Source: Intestinimonas timonensis (GTDB lineage Bacteria > Bacillota > Clostridia > Oscillospirales > Oscillospiraceae). Taken from it: a DNA stretch of 64,000 nucleotides. Under the pieces are notes generated by a model. That model was not told the DNA's origin. It saw only the letters and a list, made by a program, of their open reading frames with translations, and ran no database searches. Location of the stretch: the NCBI RefSeq assembly GCF_900626145.1, contig NZ_LR130817.1, positions 834,698-898,697 of the forward strand. Direction: 5' to 3'. The translations under genes were made by a program, and so were the position numbers. This document shows positions 8,123 through 17,066 of this stretch, one piece after another (within the stretch, counting starts at the first letter, position 1; each line of letters begins with the position of its first letter).

Positions 8123-10162
8123 TCAATCCGCAAAATACTCGGGCCTGCCAATCGAGGTAAAGCCGCTTTTCCCCGTCACCACCACATTATTCTCGCTGCT
8201 GGCACAGTGGATGACCATGATATTACCGCTGCTGTCAAAGCCGCAGACAATACCGACATGGCTGTCGCCTGGATAAAAGACAAGGTCTCCCGGCTGGGCA
8301 TCGCTCCATGAAATATCGGTGCAATAGCTGTGCTGACTGGACGCTCCACCGCCATGCCCAATGACGTATTGTCCGCCGCTCTGGTTGTAGAATACCCAAT
8401 CCACCATTCCCGAACAATCCAGTCCGAAGGGCCGCACGGTGCCAGTGGTGGAACTGCCCTCGGCTGTAACTTTCATCGGCATTCCCCAGCGGCTGTCCCA
8501 GCCAATAATCAATGACTTTCCTCCCCAGAAATAATGGACTTTGCCCAAGAGTTGATACGCCGTCAGCACAACTTGCCTACGTTCCGCACTAAGGTCGGCG
8601 GGGAGATTCTCCATAATTTTCGCCACATTCTCCGGGCTGAGTTCGATATTCTGATAACTTCCCGTCAAAGCCATGAACAGTTCCTGATATTTCGGCTGCA
8701 TGAGTTCCTCTAACAATCTGCGCTGTTCCGTGTTGAATTGGTATTCATCCGCCATTTGCAGGTGCGTTTTTATTGTGACGATGATATGCAAAATGACCGT
8801 ATCCGCTTCATCTTTGCCGCCTGGTACTATTTCCGTCCAATAAGTGATGGCGTTCATGTCCCAGAAGATTTCACGAAGGATCTCCATTTTTTCTTCGGTC
8901 AGTGTGGCGACCTCATCCGGTGAAGCGTTGTCCGTGGTGGTCCGCACAGCATAAACAGCCAGCACATCCCGCCAGTTGGAAATCATGGCGGCGCTGCCAG
9001 CGTTGTCCATGTCCAGTTCATCGTAGGGGTTCTCTGTCTTGATCTGCTCGATCCGGGCGGCGAACTCGCCGTTCAATACGCTGACAGCTTCCGGCATGGT
9101 GTAGCCGGTGCCGCTGTCCTCTCCGGAGAAAAAGATCCCAAAAGGCGACACAATCAGAAGTCCAATCAGACAAATCACCAGCACCATGGCTACAACTGTG
9201 CTCCCACCAGCCGCTATTGCCGCAAGTAAGCTCTGGGCAGCGGCAATGATGGAGCGCAGCGCGCGGCCCGCCGCCTGCGCGGTTTTTTGCACCGCGGTTT
9301 CTGCCGCTTTTGTCATCTGCTGCCGCTTGGCCATCTGCATGGCCGCTTCTCTGGCAGCGTATGTTCCAGCCGCAGTCGCATGGACGGTGGAGGAGCGCAC
9401 GGCCTGTTCGGCGGACAACACCGCAGATTTGCTGCCCTCACGCGCTTTTGGCACGATCCCTGCAACGTGATTCGGTGTTTTCGGTTCGGGGAGTTGGTGC
9501 TTCTTTGGCTGCTGGATGCCGCCGCGCTCTTTGATTCTGCCCCTGCTGGTTGGCTTGAAACCTTCCGTACGCAGCGAATCTCCACGCAGATCATCCTGGT
9601 GCCGGAACCGCCGCTCTGCCCGCCTGCGCTGCGCCTGCTGGCGGGACGCTTTGCGGCCCTGCTCTTGAATGAATGTCTGCTGGCCCTGCCGCTGCGACTC
9701 AGGCGCTGATGTTACAGCGGTCTCGCCCTGTGCGCTGATATAGGCATTCTTCGTCTTGACTGCCTGCTTCATAGCCGCCTGTCGTGCCTGCTCCCGCACT
9801 GGCGGTGAGGGCGCTCTTGCCCTCGCCGCGTCAGTCTCTCTGGTTCGGATGACAGGCGGCACGTCGCTGTTGGAGCTGGGGGCAGAGGCGTCACCCTGGG
9901 GTGACGCGCTCTGCTCCGCGTTTTTCTTCTTGCGCTGCTTCAGCAGTTCCTTCTCCGCCCTGCGTAAGGCGCCGGCAGAGGAATCCTCGATGGCGTCGCC
10001 GCCATATTCATCCCGCCGCCCCTGCTGGGCGGTATCCCGGAGCTGAGTCCGCAGACGCTCCGAGCCGTCATCCAGCCCCTTGCGCAAAAGTTCCTTTGGC
10101 GCGGATACAGCTTTCTCTTTGACACGCTCACCCAGCGTGGGTTTTTCTTTAATTTTCTCCAT
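8123..10162 (-). CDS. NlpC/P60 (C40) cell-wall hydrolase of the conjugation machine
   Basis: 679 residues. Residues 1 to about 300 are charged, Gln/Arg/Lys-rich and probably cytoplasmic. One membrane segment lies near 318-344 (GGSTVVAMVLVICLIGLLIV). A middle domain resembles the CD1108-type proteins of clostridial ICEs, and the C-terminal NlpC/P60 domain has its catalytic Cys in GLDCSGMVDW (about residue 583) and His in DSHVGIV (about 635). In this family the exported domain opens peptidoglycan locally for the transfer channel (VirB1-like role). It directly follows virB4 with 6 bp between them and has no clear ribosome site, suggesting coupled translation. It is the last gene of the transfer operon here. 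Confidence 0.85.
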   Translation of the reverse strand: MEKIKEKPTLGERVKEKAVSAPKELLRKGLDDGSERLRTQLRDTAQQGRRDEYGGDAIEDSSAGALRRAEKELLKQRKKKNAEQSASPQGDASAPSSNSDVPPVIRTRETDAARARAPSPPVREQARQAAMKQAVKTKNAYISAQGETAVTSAPESQRQGQQTFIQEQGRKASRQQAQRRRAERRFRHQDDLRGDSLRTEGFKPTSRGRIKERGGIQQPKKHQLPEPKTPNHVAGIVPKAREGSKSAVLSAEQAVRSSTVHATAAGTYAAREAAMQMAKRQQMTKAAETAVQKTAQAAGRALRSIIAAAQSLLAAIAAGGSTVVAMVLVICLIGLLIVSPFGIFFSGEDSGTGYTMPEAVSVLNGEFAARIEQIKTENPYDELDMDNAGSAAMISNWRDVLAVYAVRTTTDNASPDEVATLTEEKMEILREIFWDMNAITYWTEIVPGGKDEADTVILHIIVTIKTHLQMADEYQFNTEQRRLLEELMQPKYQELFMALTGSYQNIELSPENVAKIMENLPADLSAERRQVVLTAYQLLGKVHYFWGGKSLIIGWDSRWGMPMKVTAEGSSTTGTVRPFGLDCSGMVDWVFYNQSGGQYVIGHGGGASSQHSYCTDISWSDAQPGDLVFYPGDSHVGIVCGFDSSGNIMVIHCASSENNVVVTGKSGFTSIGRPEYFAD

Positions 10163-10168
10163 GGGCTA

Positions 10169-12502
10169 TCACGCAGCCAGGTCCGAGGGCTTCGTGGTCA
10201 TCATTTGGTACAGCTTGTTCTTGGGAAAATGATCCACGAAAGGCACGATGGCGCTGCCGCACTTGATGAGCCCACGCCCGGAGTCCACATTGGTGATGTA
10301 GGAGAGCTGATTATCCGAGATGTTCAGCAGGCGCGCCAGTTCCTCCCGGTCTGTGGCCGCCTGGTTCAGCATGATGAGAAATTCAGAGTTCGCCAGCATG
10401 GTGCGGGCCGTGTGGGACTGCAGCAGATCCTCGATATTCTGGCTGATCCCCGTGCCGCAAGCCTGGTATTTTCGCATTCGTTTCCACAGGGTGAACAGGA
10501 AATTGGCGCTGTACTCATGCTGGAACAGCAGATAGATCTCATCAATATAGATCCAGGTGTTGCGCTTCAGCCCACGGTTGCGGATGATGCGGTTGAAGAT
10601 GCTGTCCAGCACCACCAGCATTCCTACCGGCAGAAGCTGCTTGCCAAGGTCTCGGATATCGTAGCAGAGGATACGGGCATTGGTGTCCACATTGGTGGGC
10701 TTGGCAAAGGTGTTGAGACTGCCGTCCGTAAACAGCTCAATGGCCAGCGCCACATCCTGTGCTTCCTTTTCCGGCTGGCGGAGCAGCTCCGCGTGGAAGT
10801 CCTGCAAGGTGGGGACCGCGCCGTGATAGCCGCTGCGGATATAGTCCCGGTACACCTGCGCGGTACAGCGGTCGATGACGGATTTTTCCTTGGCAGACAG
10901 CTTGCCTGCCCCAATGAGCTGTTCACAGAGGGAGAGCAGGAACTCGGATTTCAGCACCACGGGGTTTTCTCCGTCCCCATAGCCCTGCTCCATATCCATG
11001 GCGTTGATATGGTTGGGTGAGGTGGCGGAGATGTTGATGACCTGACCGCCCAGTCCTTCGATGAGGGGGCGGTACTCCGACTCCGGATCGATGACGATGA
11101 TATCGTCCTGCGTGGACAGCGCCAGTGACACCATCTCCTTCTTGGCGCTGAAGGATTTGCCGGAGCCGGAGACGCCCAGAATGAATGCGTTGCCGTTGAG
11201 AAGCTGCCTGCGGTCCGCCACGATGAGATTTTTGCTGATGGCGTTCTGCCCGTAGTACACACCGCCACGATCCCAGATCTCCTGGGCCTTAAAGGGCATG
11301 AGAACAGCCAGCGCTTCCGTGGTCAGAGTGCGCAGGGCATCGATGCGGCGCAGGCCCAGCGGCAGCGCCGTCACCAGCCCGTCTGCCTGCTGCCAGTTCA
11401 GCGTCGTGAGCTGACAGAGGTGCTTGCGGGCAATGGACTGGAGCGTTTCCGTATCACTGTCCAGTTCTTCCTTGCTGTCTGCCAGATGCACCAGCGTCAC
11501 CACGGCAAACATCATCCGCTGGTCGCGGGTGGTGAGATCGTCCAGCATCTCGCGGGTCTCCTTGCGCTGCTGCTCCAAATCGTAAGGTACTACGGCAGAA
11601 AAGTTATTGTTGGCGTTCTGCCGGCGCTGCCAGTTGGTCACATTGGTCTCCACACCCAGCAGGCGGTTCTGCATCTCCCGCACCGCCTCATCGGTAGGGA
11701 CAGGGATGATGTCAATGGACAGCATGAGACTGCGGTTCAGGCTGGTAAGCTCATTGATCATGGAATCCTTGATGTAGCTGGCATACTCCTTCAAAAAAAG
11801 CACCCGGCCATATTTACCGCCCATGATAAAATGATCCTTTTTGAATTCCATGCTGTCCGGGCAGATGGCGTTCTTGAAGGAACGCCCGTTCTTCATGTTC
11901 TCCCGGAGGTCAAAGCGGAACTCGCTTTCCTCTCCCACACGGTAGAAATCATGCAGGATGTGGAGTCGGTCTGCCGCATCCATCTCCTCGCAGTGGGAGT
12001 CCATGTGGTTCAGACGGGAAGAGGCGTCATGGACCGTGCGGTCAAAAAATGCGCGGGCCTCCTCTACATTTTTCTTGTGGACGGACAGGGTGATGTAGCG
12101 CTCCTGCACCACGCTGTTGGAGGAGTCCGTCACCTTATCCAGCAGCATGGCGTTGTATTCCTTGCGTCCGCCGTCCAGATCGTCTCCCTTGGGCGGGATG
12201 AGGATCTCCTGCTCAAAATTGCGCCGGTCCAGGCGCTTATTGTTGATGGTGATCTTCGTGGTGGAGCCGGTGTCCAGTGCGTTCAGCAGCTCGGAATAGC
12301 TGAGAAACATGGCTGTCTTATCCTCTTTCGAGGCGATGGCGTAGTTGATGTCGCTAAAACGCAGTGTTTTAGAATACTTGCTGCCAAATTGAAAGACCCC
12401 ATCCGGCCAGATGCGGCGGATGGGGATGATGTCCTGTACAGATCTCGGAACCGTAAACCTTTCTTTGTCCTGCTTCAGTGTATTTTGCAGAGTTTTAATC
12501 AA
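10169..12502 (-). CDS. virB4: VirB4-like conjugative transfer ATPase
   Basis: 777 residues. The C-terminal half carries Walker A GVSGSGKSFSAK (about residue 442) and Walker B TWIYIDEIYLLF (about 655), as in VirB4/TraE ATPases that energise assembly of the type IV secretion channel at the inner face of the membrane. The N-terminal half is the non-conserved VirB4 domain. It overlaps the end of the prgI gene by 8 bp and is followed closely by the NlpC/P60 gene, as in Tn1549-like ICEs. Confidence 0.92.
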   Translation of the reverse strand: MIKTLQNTLKQDKERFTVPRSVQDIIPIRRIWPDGVFQFGSKYSKTLRFSDINYAIASKEDKTAMFLSYSELLNALDTGSTTKITINNKRLDRRNFEQEILIPPKGDDLDGGRKEYNAMLLDKVTDSSNSVVQERYITLSVHKKNVEEARAFFDRTVHDASSRLNHMDSHCEEMDAADRLHILHDFYRVGEESEFRFDLRENMKNGRSFKNAICPDSMEFKKDHFIMGGKYGRVLFLKEYASYIKDSMINELTSLNRSLMLSIDIIPVPTDEAVREMQNRLLGVETNVTNWQRRQNANNNFSAVVPYDLEQQRKETREMLDDLTTRDQRMMFAVVTLVHLADSKEELDSDTETLQSIARKHLCQLTTLNWQQADGLVTALPLGLRRIDALRTLTTEALAVLMPFKAQEIWDRGGVYYGQNAISKNLIVADRRQLLNGNAFILGVSGSGKSFSAKKEMVSLALSTQDDIIVIDPESEYRPLIEGLGGQVINISATSPNHINAMDMEQGYGDGENPVVLKSEFLLSLCEQLIGAGKLSAKEKSVIDRCTAQVYRDYIRSGYHGAVPTLQDFHAELLRQPEKEAQDVALAIELFTDGSLNTFAKPTNVDTNARILCYDIRDLGKQLLPVGMLVVLDSIFNRIIRNRGLKRNTWIYIDEIYLLFQHEYSANFLFTLWKRMRKYQACGTGISQNIEDLLQSHTARTMLANSEFLIMLNQAATDREELARLLNISDNQLSYITNVDSGRGLIKCGSAIVPFVDHFPKNKLYQMMTTKPSDLAA

Positions 12503-12848
12503 GTTTGAGAGCCTCCTTTATCGTTGAATTTTCCAGAGCTTTGGCGTATATGTTGTCCGATTTGAACACGAGCCTGCGGGGAAACAGGAATTCCGAGCGG
12601 ATATACGCGAGCAGAAAGCGTTCCAGCGTCATGCCGTTATACTGAAAAAAGCCGCCCAGGGCAAAGGGAAAGGCTGCAAGCACGCAGACCCAGCCGATCT
12701 CCCCATTCCCCAGCACAGGGCGCAGGCCGAAATATACGCCCACCGCCACGGCGACCGCCAGCAGTGCGAACAGCAACTGCCGCAGGGACAGGCCGAAGAA
12801 TAGACTCTCCTGGTAATTTCGTACTTCTTTGTTGATGCGGACCTCCAA
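12495..12848 (-). CDS. prgI: PrgI-family membrane protein of the transfer channel
   Basis: 117 residues. The start is a TTG at 12848 with GGAGG seven bases upstream, and the next in-frame Met is far inside. Two membrane segments sit near residues 20-65 (LRQLLFALLAVAVAVGVYFG, then VCVLAAFPFALGGFF). PrgI proteins are VirB3-like small inner-membrane parts of Gram-positive type IV secretion and normally lie directly before virB4, as here. Confidence 0.88.
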   Translation of the reverse strand: MEVRINKEVRNYQESLFFGLSLRQLLFALLAVAVAVGVYFGLRPVLGNGEIGWVCVLAAFPFALGGFFQYNGMTLERFLLAYIRSEFLFPRRLVFKSDNIYAKALENSTIKEALKLD

Positions 12849-12891
12849 TGGATCACCTCCGAGTTTTTTCTGAGTTTTGCTGAACAGACTC

Positions 12892-12920
12892 TTGCTTTGT
12901 CTGTGCAGTCATGGTACTAT
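12892..12920 (+). promoter_or_regulatory. sigma-A-type promoter for the plus-strand membrane gene
   Basis: TTGCTT, a 17-bp spacer and TACTAT lie 32 bp before the ATG of the plus-strand gene at 12952, inside an otherwise minus-strand transfer operon. Confidence 0.6.
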
Positions 12921-12951
12921 GCCACAAACCCGATGAAGGAGGTCGTGACAC

Positions 12952-13290
12952 ATGATCGCTTTTCTGATGATCGCCGGGCTTGGCGTCCTGGCGCTTCTCT
13001 CCCGGCTGGCCGCGCTGACACGGATGACCATCCCGCTTTTGTACACCGTGTCCATGCTGACGGTGTTCCACGGTTGGTATCGCACCCATACCGTGCTGGC
13101 AGACCGCATCCTGTTCGCTCTTGTAGGGCTGGTGGTGCTGTCCTGGCTGCTTTCACTGATCCGCTTTGTCTGCGATCTTGTTATGCAGGCACGGGATGAC
13201 GCTGCCGCTATGGAGTATTTCTCCTACCGTGTTCGCAAAGCACGGGAGAACGGCGAAGACACCGTCAGCACAGAGGGCCTGTGGCGCTGA
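12952..13290 (+). CDS. small three-helix membrane protein opposite to the transfer operon
   Basis: 112 residues with GGAGG eight bases before ATG 12952 and its own promoter. About three hydrophobic segments (residues 1-20, 28-45 and 50-75) are followed by a charged, soluble tail. It fills the gap between virB6 and prgI exactly but is read on the other strand, ending 2 bp from the end of virB6. I do not recognise the family. A role in transfer, or in protection of the host envelope during transfer, would be a guess from position only. Confidence 0.6.
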   Translation: MIAFLMIAGLGVLALLSRLAALTRMTIPLLYTVSMLTVFHGWYRTHTVLADRILFALVGLVVLSWLLSLIRFVCDLVMQARDDAAAMEYFSYRVRKARENGEDTVSTEGLWR

Positions 13291-13291
13291 A

Positions 13292-14137
13292 TCAGCCAAG
13301 GCCCATCAGCTCCCGGATGATGCGGTCGCTCATCTTGATCGCGCCCACCAGCACCAGCATATTGAAGATCAGTTCGCCCACATAGTTCCATACGATAGTG
13401 GCTGCCGCCAGCGTATCGTCCGCGATGGCGGGCGGGGACGAGGCAAAGGCAGAGAAGATCACACAGGCCAATACGATGACACAGCCCTCCAGACAGATGG
13501 CGGCATAGCTTTTCAAAAAGGCTACGCCGATACTGCTGGAGGGCTGTCCCGCAAAGCTGGCCAGCGGGATGGGTGCGATGGCTGTGGCGATGTAGAGCTT
13601 AAAAAAACGGCTATATACCGTCAGTATCATGACAAGGGAGAGCACCCAGATAAAGAGCGAGCCCAGCAGCGTCACCGCCCAAAGGGGGATGGAGTCAATA
13701 AAGCCCACATCCTCGATGACACTCACCAGTTCATCCGGTAATGTGGTGGCAGACATCGCCGTCAGCCCGGAGGAATCCATGATGGTCGTCACCATGCCCT
13801 GGGCAACGCGAAACGCGCCGGTCATCAGCTCCATGCCCCACGATACCGCCGCCTGCGCCAGCACAAAGCGGATGAAGCATTTGAAGGCCACTTCCGGCTT
13901 CTTCATCTCGGTAAAGCTGCCGCAGGTCTTGACCACGCCCATCACGAAAAACAGCACCAACAGCGCATACCCCACAGCTTTTAATCCATCGTTGATGTTC
14001 ACGATGGCATTCCAGACACCGCCGCCCTTAAAGGACTCCGGCGAGGTGCTGATAAGCTGCCAGATCTCTGCCAGCCTGCCGTTCCACATTTCCAGCGCGG
14101 AGTTTAAGTTGTCTACGATCCAGTTTCCACTTCCCAT
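13292..14137 (-). CDS. VirB6/TrbL-like channel membrane protein
   Basis: 281 residues with six or so membrane segments from residue about 55 on (for example AVGYALLVLFFVMGVV, LWAVTLLGSLFIWVLSLVMI) and an N-terminal amphipathic part. It begins MGSGNWIVDNLNSAL behind GGAGG. The position between the pilin-like gene and prgI/virB4, and the hydrophobic profile, fit the polytopic VirB6-like component of clostridial ICEs (CD0411 type). Confidence 0.85.
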   Translation of the reverse strand: MGSGNWIVDNLNSALEMWNGRLAEIWQLISTSPESFKGGGVWNAIVNINDGLKAVGYALLVLFFVMGVVKTCGSFTEMKKPEVAFKCFIRFVLAQAAVSWGMELMTGAFRVAQGMVTTIMDSSGLTAMSATTLPDELVSVIEDVGFIDSIPLWAVTLLGSLFIWVLSLVMILTVYSRFFKLYIATAIAPIPLASFAGQPSSSIGVAFLKSYAAICLEGCVIVLACVIFSAFASSPPAIADDTLAAATIVWNYVGELIFNMLVLVGAIKMSDRIIRELMGLG

Positions 14138-14162
14138 TCAAAATCACCTCCTACGGGAAGAA

Positions 14163-14193
14163 CAGGGTGAACGGTATCATGCCGTTCACCCTG
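14163..14193 (-). terminator. hairpin behind the pilin-like gene
   Basis: A 12-bp perfect stem (CAGGGTGAACGG / CCGTTCACCCTG, 7-nt loop) lies between the maff2 and virB6-like genes. There is no strong T run, so it may be a partial terminator or mRNA-stabilising hairpin that keeps the small upstream protein in excess. Confidence 0.6.
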
Positions 14194-14202
14194 CCGCGTT
14201 TT

Positions 14203-14529
14203 TCAGCCGGTGATGAGGGAGAGAATCTCCTTGGTGAAGGTAATGACGATGCCGCCTGCCACTGTCAGCATGCCGTTGGCGCGCTGGGATGGATCATGGC
14301 TCTTGAGAGACAGACCCACCTGCAGGATGCCGAAGCCCAGCAGAATAAGACCAATGGCGCGGATCAGCGAGAAAATGAAATCAGACAGGTTGTTGACCAC
14401 CGTCAGCGGGTCATCTGCCGCCAGCGCAGGCACTGCGGTGGCGACCAGAAGCAGAGTAACGCAGGCAAAAACGGAATAGACGCGCTTTGCCTTTCTCTCG
14501 AAATTTTTGTTGTTCAAATCATGTTTCAT
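14203..14529 (-). CDS. Maff2-type / VirB2-like small membrane protein
   Basis: 108 residues: a basic start, a signal-like segment (YSVFACVTLLLVATAVPALA, probable cut after ALA near residue 37) and two hydrophobic helices (FIFSLIRAIGLILLGFGILQ and LTVAGGIVITFTKEIL). This is the layout of Maff2 and TrbC/VirB2-like pilins, which lie between virD4 and virB6 in Tn1549-like elements. It starts inside the stop codon of virD4 (ATGA overlap). Confidence 0.82.
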   Translation of the reverse strand: MKHDLNNKNFERKAKRVYSVFACVTLLLVATAVPALAADDPLTVVNNLSDFIFSLIRAIGLILLGFGILQVGLSLKSHDPSQRANGMLTVAGGIVITFTKEILSLITG

Positions 14530-16271
14530 GCTGCAGCATTCTCCTTTTCATTGTCAAAATCAATCTGGAACAGCGGCTCTCCCGTAATAGGAGGCTCCAC
14601 CGTTCCGTGGTGGATGTAGGGCGGTCCGCCGCCGTCCATCGTATAGCGGATGGCGGGATGCTCCATGAGCTCATACTTTTCGTCCATCACCGGCCGTGTG
14701 CCGCGGATGAACAGAATACAATACCGGTTATCCAGCATCCGCACCTCGTCCGGCGTCAGCAGTTCCCGCCCACTGATCTGGAAGTTGGTGGAGTAAGACC
14801 CGGACCGCCCTTTGGTCTGCCCGTGGGTCTTGGTGTCGATGGTGGACTTGCCCAACGCCTCGGAAATGTACTTGTGGGTGCTTGCCTCGTTACCGCCCAG
14901 ATAGAGCAGCGTGTCCGAGTTGCCGGGGATGGTTTCCCATGAGTCCTTATACAGCTCCTTGATCTGCGCCATGTTCTGGATGATGGTGCTGCAGGAGATG
15001 TTGCGTGAGCGCATAGTCGCAAGCTCCCGCGGCAGCCCCGGCAGATTGACCGATGGCGCTTCATCCAAGATGAAATGCACATGGCAGGGCAAGGCTCCGT
15101 GATGGATCTGGTCTGCGCAGTAGTAAAGGGTCTGGAAGATCTGGGAGTACAGAAGACTCACTAAAAAAGTAAAGGTCGTATCATTATCCGGGATGACGGC
15201 GTACAGAGCGCACTTTCGCTCTCCCAGCGTGTAGAGATCCATGTCATCATGGTCGGTGACAGCTTTGATCTGCGGCAGATTGAAGGGTGCCAGCCGCACA
15301 GCGGCAGACACCAGAATCGATTTTGCCGTCTTGCCCGCCGCCTGCTTGAAAACCTTATATTGCCGCAGGGCAACACTTTCCGGGTTCTCATACTCCATTG
15401 CCCGGAACAGCAGATCCAGCGGGGAGACATACTCGTCATCGTCCTCCTTCACTTCGGCATATTCCAGCACACGCATCACCATGGAAAAATTCTGCTCATA
15501 TTCCGGCGCTTCCTGGAACAGCATGAGGATGATGGCCTGCAGCAGTGCTGTCTCGGACTTCGACCAGAACGGGTCGGACTCGTGACTGCCCTTGGGCGTC
15601 GTTGCCTGGATCAGCGTGTTGACCAGCTTCAGCGCGTCTTTTTCATCCCGCAGGTAGCGGAAGGGGTTATAGCCGTCTGACTGCGACAGATCCACCAGAT
15701 TCAGCACTCGGATGTCGTATCCCTGCCGTTTCAGATACCCTCCGGTGGCGGTCAGCACCTCCATCTTCGGGTCCGTGATCACATAGTTGCTGTTTGCTTC
15801 CAGAATGTTGGGCTTGACATAGCCGCGGGTTTTGGCCGCGCCGCTGCCGCCAATGACCAGCACATTCAGTGAGCGCCGGTGCTTGTGGGTATCCAGCCCC
15901 AGCCGCACATGGCGGGTGAGGATCTTGTTCTGCTTTTGACGGAACTGCGCGTTGAGCTGTCGGGGAGAGCCCCATGCGGCGGAGCCGTGTTCCTCTCCGT
16001 CCCGTGTCCTGCCCTGTCCGGAAGCATAGAGACACAGCCCCATGAGATATGCGCCGGTGCAGACGAGAATGGACAACAGACTCTTGTCTGTCCATTGGAT
16101 CTGGAAGGGTTGCTCCAGCGCGGCAGTTAAGTTTGATAGCAGCTCCGGTAGACCGCCGCCAAGGGACTGGGCGATCAGCAGCGCCGCCCATACCACAGGG
16201 ATATAGAGGAACAGGGCAAGTACCAGATCCGTTGTTTGGGATGTCTTTTTCAGCCGCATCACCTCCTGCAT
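14526..16271 (-). CDS. virD4: VirD4/PcfC-type coupling protein
   Basis: 581 residues from ATG 16271. Two N-terminal membrane helices (about 14-35 and 65-83) are followed by a TraG/VirD4 ATPase domain with Walker A GGSGAAKTRGYV (about residue 142) and Walker B HFILDEAPSVN (about 401). Coupling proteins bring the relaxase-DNA complex to the channel. The start is unclear: ATG 16271 has no ribosome site, while ATG 16259 has AGGAGG only two bases upstream. The gene begins directly behind a strong hairpin with a T run (16281-16313). Confidence 0.9.
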   Translation of the reverse strand: MQEVMRLKKTSQTTDLVLALFLYIPVVWAALLIAQSLGGGLPELLSNLTAALEQPFQIQWTDKSLLSILVCTGAYLMGLCLYASGQGRTRDGEEHGSAAWGSPRQLNAQFRQKQNKILTRHVRLGLDTHKHRRSLNVLVIGGSGAAKTRGYVKPNILEANSNYVITDPKMEVLTATGGYLKRQGYDIRVLNLVDLSQSDGYNPFRYLRDEKDALKLVNTLIQATTPKGSHESDPFWSKSETALLQAIILMLFQEAPEYEQNFSMVMRVLEYAEVKEDDDEYVSPLDLLFRAMEYENPESVALRQYKVFKQAAGKTAKSILVSAAVRLAPFNLPQIKAVTDHDDMDLYTLGERKCALYAVIPDNDTTFTFLVSLLYSQIFQTLYYCADQIHHGALPCHVHFILDEAPSVNLPGLPRELATMRSRNISCSTIIQNMAQIKELYKDSWETIPGNSDTLLYLGGNEASTHKYISEALGKSTIDTKTHGQTKGRSGSYSTNFQISGRELLTPDEVRMLDNRYCILFIRGTRPVMDEKYELMEHPAIRYTMDGGGPPYIHHGTVEPPITGEPLFQIDFDNEKENAAA

Positions 16272-16280
16272 AAAAAATAC

Positions 16281-16313
16281 GAGGCCGGCAGAGTAGAATG
16301 CTCTGCCGGCCTC
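16281..16313 (-). terminator. terminator-like hairpin between pcfB and virD4
   Basis: A 13-bp perfect stem (GAGGCCGGCAGAG / CTCTGCCGGCCTC) is followed on the minus strand by GTATTTTTT and, immediately after, the virD4 start. It could end pcfB transcription or attenuate read-through into the channel genes. Confidence 0.75.
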
Positions 16314-16331
16314 GCTGACGAAACGGCTTCC

Positions 16332-17066
16332 TTACTTTGTTCTGTCCGGTCGTGCTTTTTGATGGATCTTTTCTCTGGCCGGGGCAGACTTCTGCCGGGT
16401 ATCCAGCTGCGCCTGATACCCTTTCAACCGTTCCAGAACTGAAGTGCGCTCATTCGTCATCGTCCCGGCAGCCGTTTCCCTGCCGCTGGATGAGGTCGAT
16501 CTGCCTTTGGTATCTGGCAAGTCTGTTCCCGACCGAGATTCTTTTTTTGGCGCCACCTCCTGCCGCTTGCCCACAGGCGGTGTCACAGGCGTTTCCCCCT
16601 GCCGGGGGCGTTGCTGTTCGCGCTGCGGCGCCTCCTGTCCCACACGGGCTTCCTGCTCCTTAGAGGTGGCATCCTGCCGCGCCTGCTCCGGCTGCCCGGT
16701 ATATCGGATGCGCTCAAAGATCATATTGGCGCGGTCGATCTCCGTTACCGGCATGATCACATCCACGACTTTTCCCTTGTTATCCGAATCACGGATGGCA
16801 GAGAACAGGATCTTCTGTTTTCCTGCCCGCTGCCTGAATTGCTGATACTGCTCCGGAGACATGGCGAACCGCCGCACATCGCGGGTCTCCTTCAGCATCT
16901 TTGCCAGATTGACTTTGCCGGAAATGGTCTTGTGTTTTTTCGCCAGCGCCATGGTGAGCGCCAGTACATTTTTAATGGCGGAGCCGCTCAGCCGGACAGC
17001 GACCTCGCTGCCGGAGAGCATCATGCGTACCAGCTGGTCCGCCGCTTCACCGCCTCCGATGTTCAT
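16332..17066 (-). CDS. pcfB: PcfB/DUF3801-like transfer accessory protein
   Basis: 244 residues. The N-terminal 110 residues (starting MNIGGGEAADQLVRMMLSG) match the DUF3801/PcfB pattern. The rest is Gln/Arg/Pro-rich and probably disordered. In enterococcal pCF10 the PcfB protein helps deliver the relaxosome to the coupling protein PcfC. It overlaps the relaxase end by 20 bp and precedes virD4. Confidence 0.82.
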   Translation of the reverse strand: MNIGGGEAADQLVRMMLSGSEVAVRLSGSAIKNVLALTMALAKKHKTISGKVNLAKMLKETRDVRRFAMSPEQYQQFRQRAGKQKILFSAIRDSDNKGKVVDVIMPVTEIDRANMIFERIRYTGQPEQARQDATSKEQEARVGQEAPQREQQRPRQGETPVTPPVGKRQEVAPKKESRSGTDLPDTKGRSTSSSGRETAAGTMTNERTSVLERLKGYQAQLDTRQKSAPAREKIHQKARPDRTK

